Below, one piece after another: positions 1 to 4,952 of a stretch of DNA of 9,219 bases. Each line of letters begins with the position of its first letter. Within the stretch, counting starts at the first letter, position 1. The translations under genes and the position numbers were made by a program. A model generated the notes under the pieces. That model did no database searches, had not been told where the DNA came from, and worked only from the letters and a program-made list of their open reading frames with translations. The stretch is from Actinomycetota bacterium. Its GTDB lineage: Bacteria > Actinomycetota > Thermoleophilia > Solirubrobacterales > 70-9. The stretch covers positions 2,527 to 11,745 of the forward strand of contig VAYL01000054.1 in the NCBI GenBank assembly GCA_005884305.1, given 5' to 3'.

Positions 1-34
1 GCGGCATCTCCGTGGTTCCAGCGGCGCCCGCGCG

Positions 35-40
35 TAGGCT
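35..40 (+). promoter_or_regulatory. Putative -10 element (TAGGCT) for a leaderless dinB transcript
   Basis: TAGGCT fits the actinobacterial -10 pattern TAnnnT and lies exactly six bases before the GTG at 47, so transcription would begin at or next to the start codon. No convincing -35 is visible at the expected spacing. Inferred from the same arrangement before other genes in this window. Confidence 0.5.
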
Positions 41-46
41 CAACCT

Positions 47-1144
47 GTGAGCGACCGGCCCCACGTCTACGCACATGTCGACATGGACGCCTTCTTCGTG
101 TCGGTAGAGCTCGTGCGACGGCCGGAGCTCCGCGGCAAGCCCGTGCTGGTAGCAACAGGCACGATCGCCTCGCGCGGCGTCGTGATGGCCGCGTCGTACG
201 AGGCGCGCGAGTTTGGCGTTCACTCCGCGCTGCCACTCGCAATAGCGCACCGGCGGTGCCCCCAGGCAATCCTGATCCCGCGCGACATGGCCTTCTACCG
301 CCGCGCCTCGAAGAAGGTCATGGAGGTGCTGCACCGGTTCTCCGACCGCGTCGAGGTCGCCGGCCTCGACGAGGCCTATCTCGATCTCTCCGATTGTCCT
401 GCCCCGGAGGCGCGCGCTCGCCAGCTTAAGCGGGAGATGCTGGCCGCAACGCGCCTTGTCTGCTCGGTCGGGTTGGGTCCAAACAAGCTGTGCGCGAAGA
501 TCGCCTCCGACCTCGACAAGCCCGACGGGCTGTGCGTGCTCGGGCCCGACCGCATGCTGGAGGCGGTCGGCGATCGTCCTGCCAAGCTGATTCCCGGCGT
601 CGGGCCACGGACCGCCGAGCGCCTGGAGGTCATGGGCATTCGCAGCGTGGGCGAGCTGGCTTCAGCCGACGACGCGGTTCTCGATCGCACCTTGGGCCCC
701 CGACTGGGCCGCGAGCTCCGCCAGCGCGCTCGCGGTCACGACGACCGCCCGGTGGTCACCGAGCGTGAGCAGAAGTCGGAGAGCCGCGAGACCACGTTCC
801 CCGGGGACGTCTCCGATCGCGAGGTTCTGAACACAACGCTCGACGAGCTGGCCGACGGCGTCGCCCGTAGTCTCGCGGAGGCTGGACATGTCGGCAGGAC
901 GATCACGCTGAAGATCCGCCTGCGGCCCTTCCGCACTCACACGCGGTCGCGCACGATCGACGCGCACACGAGCGACCCCACCCTCATCCGGGAGGTAGCG
1001 CGGCGGCTGCTCGCCGACTTCGAGCTCGACGCGCCTGTGCGGCTCCTCGGCGTGGGCGTGGCAAACCTGATGCGTACGAACAACGGCTCGGGTCCGGCCG
1101 AGCCGAGCGCCAACCCCGCCGACGCACTCACGCTGGACGTCTAG
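47..1144 (+). CDS. dinB: DNA polymerase IV (Y-family translesion polymerase)
   Basis: Error-prone Y-family polymerase that extends primers across damaged template in the cytoplasm. The 365-aa product has the family order. The N-terminal palm motif HVDMDAFFVSVE (residues 10-21) supplies catalytic Asp12 and steric-gate Phe17. GLDEAYLDLS (106-115) supplies the second acidic pair, Asp108/Glu109. VGLGPNKLCAKIASD (141-155) is the conserved finger/palm segment, and IPGVGPRTAERL (182-193) is a helix-hairpin-helix in the thumb. The little-finger domain covers about 240-345. Length is normal. The GTG start at 47 is chosen because the conserved palm begins right after it and a TAGGCT box sits six bases upstream with no Shine-Dalgarno. 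The C-terminal tail (345-365) ends ALTLDV, which is at best a degenerate beta-clamp motif. No LexA box is visible in the 46 bases upstream, but the promoter is largely outside the window. Confidence 0.96.
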   Translation: MSDRPHVYAHVDMDAFFVSVELVRRPELRGKPVLVATGTIASRGVVMAASYEAREFGVHSALPLAIAHRRCPQAILIPRDMAFYRRASKKVMEVLHRFSDRVEVAGLDEAYLDLSDCPAPEARARQLKREMLAATRLVCSVGLGPNKLCAKIASDLDKPDGLCVLGPDRMLEAVGDRPAKLIPGVGPRTAERLEVMGIRSVGELASADDAVLDRTLGPRLGRELRQRARGHDDRPVVTEREQKSESRETTFPGDVSDREVLNTTLDELADGVARSLAEAGHVGRTITLKIRLRPFRTHTRSRTIDAHTSDPTLIREVARRLLADFELDAPVRLLGVGVANLMRTNNGSGPAEPSANPADALTLDV

Positions 1145-1182
1145 CTTCGCTCGCGCGGCCCGCGTTCTGAGAAGATCTCCGC

Positions 1183-2596
1183 ATGGGGCACGGGGACAGG
1201 CTGAGCGGCCTCGACACGTCCTTTCTGAACCTCGAGACCGGACCGGTCCACATGCACGTCGCGTCGACGACGGTGTTCGAGGGCCCGGCGCCGACCTATG
1301 AGGAGTTCCGCGACCACATCGCATCGCGGCTTCATCTCGTGCCGCGCTTTCGCCAGAAGCTCCGTTTCGTCCCCTTTGGCCAGGGCCGCCCGGTCTGGAT
1401 CGACGATCCGCAGTTCAACCTCGACTACCACGTCCGGCATACCGCTCTCCCCTCTCCCGGCAGCGAGGATCAGCTGCGCACCCTGGCCGGCCGCGTCTTC
1501 TCCCAGCGGCTCGACCGCACTAAGCCCGTGTGGGAGATGTGGCTCGTCGACGGCCTCGACGGCGGGCGCTTCGCGATCGTCGGCAAGACGCACCACTGCC
1601 TCGTGGACGGCGTCTCCGGAGTTGACAGAACCACTGTCCTGTTCGACCGGGACCGCGAGCCGGCCGCGACTTCAGCTGCTGGGCGAGGCCGTAATCGAGC
1701 GGGCGACGAATCCCGCCGAGATGGTGCGAAGCGCGCGGGACGCCATTGGCGCACCGAGTCGGGCCGCCGAGGCCGTCCTCAGGGAGCTCGGGGCCGCGGG
1801 ATCCTTCCTGCGAACCGGACTCGGTGCTCCGCGCTCCTCGATCAACTGCTCGATCGGCCCGTACCGCCGCTTCGGCTGGGTGCGCACGGATCTGGACGAT
1901 CTCAAGCGGGTCAAGAACCTCGCCGGCGGGACCGTCAATGACGCCGTCATCGCGGCGGTCGCGGGCGGGCTCGGGCGCTTCCTCCGCGGCCGCGGCCACT
2001 CGACCGCGGGTGTAGAGCTCCGGGCGATGGTGCCGATCAGCGTCCGCACCGCGGACGAACACGGGGCGCTCGGAAACCGCGTCTCGGCCATGATGGCCCC
2101 GCTCCCGGTCGGTCGCCGTGATCCGATCGACCGCCTGGAGGTAGTGTCGCAGACGATGCGGCATCTGAAGTCCTCCAGCCAGGCGGTGGGCGCGAGGCTG
2201 CTGACCGACGTCACGAACTTCACTCCTCCCACGATCGCCGCGCAGGCCGCCCGCTTGCAGTCCTACCAGCGCTTCTTCAACACGGTCGTGACCAATGTCC
2301 CCGGCCCTCAGTTCCCGCTCTACCTGCTCGGCCGCCAGCTCCTCGACATCTTCCCGATGGTTCCCCTGGCGGCGAATCAGGCGGTGTGCTTCGGGATCAT
2401 GAGTTACAACGGCGGAGTCAATTTCGGGCTCGTGGCCGACTACGACTCGATGCCGGATCTCGACGCGCTCGCGCACGACCTCGAGGCGTCCGTCGGGGAA
2501 CTCGTCGAAGCGGCGGGCTCAACCGAGCGCACGGGTGTGGGTCAGGCGAACGGCGCGAAGGGCCGGCAGCAGGCACAGGCTCAGCAGCAGATCTAG
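1183..2596 (+). pseudogene. Wax ester synthase/diacylglycerol acyltransferase (WS/DGAT), frameshifted
   Basis: WS/DGAT enzymes transfer acyl groups from acyl-CoA to fatty alcohols or diacylglycerol, making wax esters or triacylglycerol storage lipid at the membrane. The N-terminal part (frame of 1183) starts MGHGDRLSGLDTSFLNLE, a typical family start, and carries the active-site motif HHCLVDG at residues 137-143 (catalytic His138, Asp142). After LFDRDREP (ending 1662) the homology jumps to the next frame at about 1661-1667 and continues RLQLLGEAVIERATNPAEM. It then shows GTVNDAVIAAV (Asn-Asp near 1937-1942), VPISVRT and TNVPGP (2291-2308), and runs to TAG at 2594. Joined, the product is about 470 aa, normal for the family, but the proline-rich linker usual at the junction seems to be missing. 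The last 25 or so residues are a Gln/Ala-rich tail overlapping the opposing deacetylase gene. As written, frame one ends at 1941 and yields only 252 aa. This could be a true pseudogene or a sequence error. Start by homology, with a weak GAGAAG about 8 nt upstream. Confidence 0.85.
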
Positions 2597-3171
2597 GTCC
2601 TCCTCGCGGGCCCGGTCGTAGCCGGAGTCAGAATCCGGGTCGGGATGACCGGGATGGACCATCCACTCGGTGATCCCCGCTGGCAGCTCCCCCTCCCCAT
2701 CGACAACCGGCTGAAGCTCGGCGGGCAGCGCCGCCTCGGCCTCCTCGGAGTAGCGGCCGATAAGCCGGTCCGGCCGATCGAGCGAACTGGCAGCCCCCGC
2801 TTGCGCGCCTCGCGAGCTATCGGCCCCGCCAAACCCGGGTGCGCATGGCAGTTGTGATGCCCGTCGAGATACGCAGGCGGGCGACCGATCGCCGCTTCGA
2901 ACGCCGCCAGCTGCTCCCTCAGGATGCGCAGCGCGGCCTCTACCTCACGCGGGCCTGCCCTCTCTCCCTCTGTTAGCTCGGCCGGAAGGTCCAGATGCAG
3001 TCCGCTCTCGACGCCGGTGTCCAGAAGCGGCTCGGGATCGAGCCGGTTGCGAGTCACCATCACGCTCACGGAGTCGACCGCGCCGGCGATGGCGGCCTCG
3101 ACGATCCCCTCGTCGTAGCGGGGGCTGTAGCCGAAGTCGTCGGCGGTGATGATCAGCGCACAGTCGGGCAT
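2519..3171 (-). pseudogene. YdjC/ChbG-family carbohydrate deacetylase, frameshifted
   Basis: This metal-dependent family (ChbG, HpnK, YdjC) removes acetyl groups from N-acetylated sugars; the substrate here is unknown. From ATG at 3171 the product begins MPDCALIITADDFGYSP, with metal-binding Asp12 in TADDFG. GLHLDL follows (His59) and then DGHHNCHAHP (103-112), the His-rich metal and active site. After LPVRSI (about residue 132, near 2776-2781) the homology moves to another frame. That frame reads DRPDRLIGRYSEEAEA, ITEWMVHPGHPD and YDRAREEDLDLLL, and ends LTHTRALG with a TGA whose complement is 2519-2521. HPGHPD and the ending are typical of the family's C-terminus. The unshifted frame instead runs on as Arg/Pro-rich nonsense to 2593. 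The combined product of about 217 aa is short for the family, and residues usually found between VRS and the PDR segment appear to be missing. The 3' end overlaps the opposing WS/DGAT gene. Confidence 0.82.
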
Positions 3172-3262
3172 CGGCGGGAAAGATCGCAGGCGCGCCGCCT
3201 GGGCCGTTCCTCGGGTTCGTTCTGGGCCGGGTCGCATTCCGTCCGAGACCCCACGTATCGTG

Positions 3263-3280
3263 CACGAACACATGTTCGTG
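3263..3280. promoter_or_regulatory. LexA/SOS-box-like palindrome CGAACACATGTTCG
   Basis: CACGAACACATGTTCGTG is an inverted repeat with 8-bp perfect arms and a 2-bp centre. Its core, CGAACACATGTTCG (3265-3278), fits the Gram-positive/actinobacterial LexA box CGAAC-RNRY-GTTYC, except that the last base is G, giving the symmetrical GTTCG found in mycobacterial boxes. A further GAAC follows (3281-3284), making GTTC-N3-GAAC on the right. The site lies between divergent genes, about 92 bp from the deacetylase start and 115 bp from the winged-helix start. A TATCGT box (3256-3261) abuts its left side. LexA control is inferred from the motif alone. Confidence 0.6.
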
Positions 3281-3349
3281 GAACCTTCTCCAGCTCTGGT
3301 CGGCGGGTCCGCTGCGCCTGATGACGAGGCAGGGACTGGCTGCGCGTCC

Positions 3350-3365
3350 CCGCGGGGCCGTGACA
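3350..3365. repeat. Direct repeat copy 1: CCGCGGGGCCGTGACA
   Basis: A 16-bp sequence repeated exactly at 3404-3419, 54 bp away. Its last six bases, GTGACA, form the candidate -35 of the winged-helix gene and begin the first TGAC half-site array. Confidence 0.85.
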
Positions 3366-3388
3366 GTGACCATGACATGTCATATGAC
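3360..3388 (+). promoter_or_regulatory. Candidate promoter with an operator in its spacer
   Basis: GTGACA (3360-3365, five of six to the -35 consensus TTGACA), a 17-bp spacer, then TATGAC (3383-3388), followed by six bases and ATG at 3395. The perfect 12-bp palindrome ATGACATGTCAT (3372-3383) fills the second half of the spacer, where a bound repressor would block RNA polymerase. The half-sites TGAC, TGAC, TGAC, GTCA, TGAC start at 3361, 3367, 3373, 3379 and 3385, exactly every 6 bp. Promoter and operator roles are inferred from geometry. Confidence 0.55.
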
Positions 3389-3394
3389 AATGTG

Positions 3395-3658
3395 ATGGCG
3401 GTTCCGCGGGGCCGTGACATGTCACATGACACGTCATGCGCGCTCGCTGAGATCGAGGCTCGGATCGATGAGATCGAGCACGAGAGCGAAATCGTCTTCG
3501 ATTACCTGACCCGCCATCCGGGGTCTCGCGCCGGGGAGATTGCGAAGGGGCTGCGTGCTGGTCAACGGGCTGTCTCGGCGCACCTCTATCGCGGGAAGGG
3601 GCGGCTGTTCTCGACCCGGAACGGGCGCTGGTTCCCGATCCCAGGCGCGCTCCCATGA
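3395..3658 (+). CDS. Small winged-helix/HTH protein, putative regulator
   Basis: An 87-aa product from ATG 3395. The N-terminal 14 residues are encoded by the repeat/operator array and are unlikely to be structured. An acidic helix follows (ALAEIEARIDEIEHESEI, 16-33). Residues 34-82 read as a winged helix: VFDYLTRHPG, then RAGEIAKGLRAGQRAVSAHLY as helix-turn-recognition helix, then a short wing LFSTRNGRWFPI. I cannot assign a named family; the general shape fits MarR/ArsR-size DNA-binding domains. ATG 3395 is favoured because TATGAC lies six bases upstream. ATG 3419 (79 aa, GCGGGG about 7 nt upstream) or ATG 3272 (within the SOS-like box, 128 aa) are alternatives. It lies 18 bp before the ArsN1-like gene, so it may control that gene and itself. 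The function is inferred. Confidence 0.65.
   Translation: MAVPRGRDMSHDTSCALAEIEARIDEIEHESEIVFDYLTRHPGSRAGEIAKGLRAGQRAVSAHLYRGKGRLFSTRNGRWFPIPGALP
3404..3437. promoter_or_regulatory. Second repeat copy and operator-like half-site array
   Basis: The second exact copy of CCGCGGGGCCGTGACA (3404-3419) runs into the perfect 12-bp palindrome GTGACATGTCAC (3414-3425) and then the near-palindrome ATGACACGTCAT (3426-3437). Half-sites TGAC, GTCA, TGAC, GTCA begin at 3415, 3421, 3427 and 3433, again on a 6-bp grid. The dyad centre is 42 bp (four helical turns) from the palindrome in the promoter spacer. It lies just inside the predicted coding start, a plausible downstream operator. Confidence 0.55.
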
Positions 3659-3663
3659 CCTGG

Positions 3664-3669
3664 TAATAC
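3664..3669 (+). promoter_or_regulatory. Possible -10 element (TAATAC) before the acetyltransferase
   Basis: TAATAC lies seven bases before ATG 3677. GAGG is also present, but only three bases from the ATG, too close for a good Shine-Dalgarno. The last base is C rather than T, so this is weaker than the TAnnnT boxes elsewhere in the window. Confidence 0.3.
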
Positions 3670-3676
3670 GAGGCGC

Positions 3677-4180
3677 ATGCGCGAGTTCACTGTTCGGCCT
3701 GCAACCGCCGCCGATGCACGTGACATGGCCAGGATCTACAACCAGGGGATCGCCGAGCGGGTCGCGACCTTCGAGACTCGCGAGAAGACGCCGGACGAGC
3801 TCGCCGCGCTGATCGAATCCGGGGCGCTGGCGCTCGTGGCCAAGCGCGACGGTGTCCTGCTCGCGTTCGTAAAGGTCGGACCGTACGACGACGCGAGCCA
3901 CTATTACTCCGGAGTCGGCGAGGCGACCTTGTACGTCGATCGCGCCGCGCGCCGCTCCGGTGTCGGCCGCGCCCTGATGGATTCGGTCGCAAAAGCAGCC
4001 GAGGACCGCGGCTATTACAAGCTCGTCGGCAAGATCTTCGCCTCCAACGCGCCGAGCATCGCCCTCGTCAAGGCGTGCGGATGGCGCGAGGTCGGAGTCC
4101 ATCGCCGCCATGGCCGGCTGGACGGCGAGTGGAAGGACGTCCTCGTCGTCGAGCGCCTGCTCGGCGACGCGACGCGGTAG
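3677..4180 (+). CDS. arsN1: GNAT N-acetyltransferase, ArsN1-like (arsinothricin/phosphinothricin type)
   Basis: A 167-aa acetyl-CoA-dependent N-acetyltransferase. The family (Pat/Bar, MddA/YncA, ArsN) acetylates the amino group of toxic glutamate analogues such as phosphinothricin, methionine sulfoximine and arsinothricin. Visible features are RPATAADARDMARIYNQGI (residues 7-25), the substrate-side ATFETR (30-35), the acetyl-CoA segment VDRAARRSGVGRAL (about 92-105), whose RRSGVG is the Q/RxxGxG/A motif, and the closing GWREVGVHRRHGRLDGEWKD (75-55 residues from family-typical ends, near 137-156). The IYNQGI...ATFETR and HGRLDGEW signatures match what I know of ArsN1 family A better than classical Bar, but substrate cannot be decided by eye. 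The product is cytoplasmic and full length. It is probably co-transcribed with the small winged-helix gene upstream. No arsenic genes (arsM, arsR, arsB) are visible nearby, so an arsenic role is not supported by context. Confidence 0.85.
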   Translation: MREFTVRPATAADARDMARIYNQGIAERVATFETREKTPDELAALIESGALALVAKRDGVLLAFVKVGPYDDASHYYSGVGEATLYVDRAARRSGVGRALMDSVAKAAEDRGYYKLVGKIFASNAPSIALVKACGWREVGVHRRHGRLDGEWKDVLVVERLLGDATR

Positions 4181-4218
4181 GCCCGGCTCCCGTCCGACCC
4201 TGCGGAGATCCTTGGGGC

Positions 4219-4923
4219 GTGGCCGGCACGTCCATGCCCGAAACCCGCATCGAGCGTCTGCTCGACCGCGCAGGAGTGCATGGCTATCACTACGGCGCCC
4301 TGCTGGTGATGATCCTGACGTCGCTCGTCTTCCAGCTCGCGGCGCCGGAGGCCGATTGGGCCCGATTGGTGACGATCGTGATCCAGGGGCTGACGCTGCT
4401 AGTCGCCCTGGTCGTGTCCAGGGTCCACCACTGGATACTGAGAACCGCGACGATGGCCGTGTGCGCCGCGATCGTGGCGTCAGCGGCGGCGCTGATCGGG
4501 TTTGGCACCCTCGGCCCAACCGCGGCACGGCTGATCACGGCGCTCATGGTCGCCCTCGCCCCGATCTCGATCGCCCGCGGCGTCGTTCTGGACTTCAAGG
4601 AGCACGGCATCTCGTTTCACACGATGTTCGGCGTGCTGTGCATCTACCTGCTCATCGGCTCCCTGTTCGCGTTCGCCTACGGGATCATCTCGAGCATCGG
4701 CTCGGAGCCGTTCTTCGCGCAGCACGGGGACGTGGACACGGGGCAGAACTTTCTCTACTTCAGCTTCGTGACGCTGACGACGGTCGGCTACGGCGATCTC
4801 ACGGCCGCGACCAACCTCGGGCGATCCATCGCGATCGCCGAGGCGCTGACCGGTCAGATCTATCTGGTGACGGTGGTCGCCACGATCGTCGGTGGGTTGG
4901 GCAGCCGCCGCCGCCAGGCCTGA
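4219..4923 (+). CDS. Potassium-channel-like membrane protein (ion channel 2 pore domain)
   Basis: A 234-aa integral membrane protein. Hydrophobic segments lie at about 26-41, 48-66, 75-95, 102-119 and 134-158. They are followed by a pore helix with the K+ selectivity filter TLTTVGYGDL (185-194) and a last helix at about 205-226 ending in GLGSRRRQA. This predicts selective K+ flux across the cytoplasmic membrane as a tetramer. There is no obvious arginine-rich voltage-sensor helix and no C-terminal RCK/TrkA domain, so gating is not indicated. GTG 4219 is chosen for GGAGA ten bases upstream; ATG 4234, five codons in, is the alternative and lacks a ribosome site. The gene starts 38 bp after the acetyltransferase and ends 29 bp before nadE. 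The GYG filter makes the channel assignment firm; the physiological role is unknown. Confidence 0.85.
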   Translation: MAGTSMPETRIERLLDRAGVHGYHYGALLVMILTSLVFQLAAPEADWARLVTIVIQGLTLLVALVVSRVHHWILRTATMAVCAAIVASAAALIGFGTLGPTAARLITALMVALAPISIARGVVLDFKEHGISFHTMFGVLCIYLLIGSLFAFAYGIISSIGSEPFFAQHGDVDTGQNFLYFSFVTLTTVGYGDLTAATNLGRSIAIAEALTGQIYLVTVVATIVGGLGSRRRQA

Positions 4924-4940
4924 TCTTCCCCGAGTCCGGC

Positions 4941-4946
4941 AATACT
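4941..4946 (+). promoter_or_regulatory. Putative -10 element (AATACT) for nadE
   Basis: AATACT ends six bases before GTG 4953 and there is no Shine-Dalgarno, matching the leaderless arrangement of other genes here. It keeps the key A at position 2 and T at position 6 but has A at position 1. The 29-bp gap to the channel gene would also allow co-transcription. Confidence 0.4.
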
Positions 4947-4952
4947 GAACAC

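Noticed and set aside
1..46. SOS box upstream of dinB
   Set aside because: No GAAC-N4-GTTC pattern in the visible upstream bases; the true promoter may extend outside the window.
1640..1690. Programmed ribosomal frameshifting in the acyltransferase
   Set aside because: No slippery heptamer, and the family does not use recoding; deletion or sequence error is simpler.
1520..2476. Long minus-strand open frame opposite the acyltransferase
   Set aside because: Charged, low-complexity reading with no family motifs, expected from high GC; the plus strand carries clear WS/DGAT motifs.
3146..3394. Start of the winged-helix protein at ATG 3146 or 3272
   Set aside because: The extra N-terminus is low complexity, overlaps the deacetylase start (3146) or the SOS-like box (3272) and encodes the operator repeats; 3272 is kept only as an alternative.
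3350..3437. CRISPR-like array
   Set aside because: Only two copies of a 16-bp repeat with 38 bp between and internal half-site structure; this fits operators, not repeat-spacer units.
4075..4218. Upstream extension of the channel frame from ATG 4075
   Set aside because: It lies inside the acetyltransferase gene and reads Arg/Pro-rich; membrane protein sequence begins after 4219.
3434..4528. Minus-strand open frame across the winged-helix, acetyltransferase and channel genes
   Set aside because: Crosses three supported plus-strand genes and shows no recognisable domain.
4110..4952. Long in-frame extension upstream of nadE (open to 4110)
   Set aside because: It is Arg/Pro-rich, overlaps the channel gene in another frame and has no NadE homology; the protein starts at GTG 4953.
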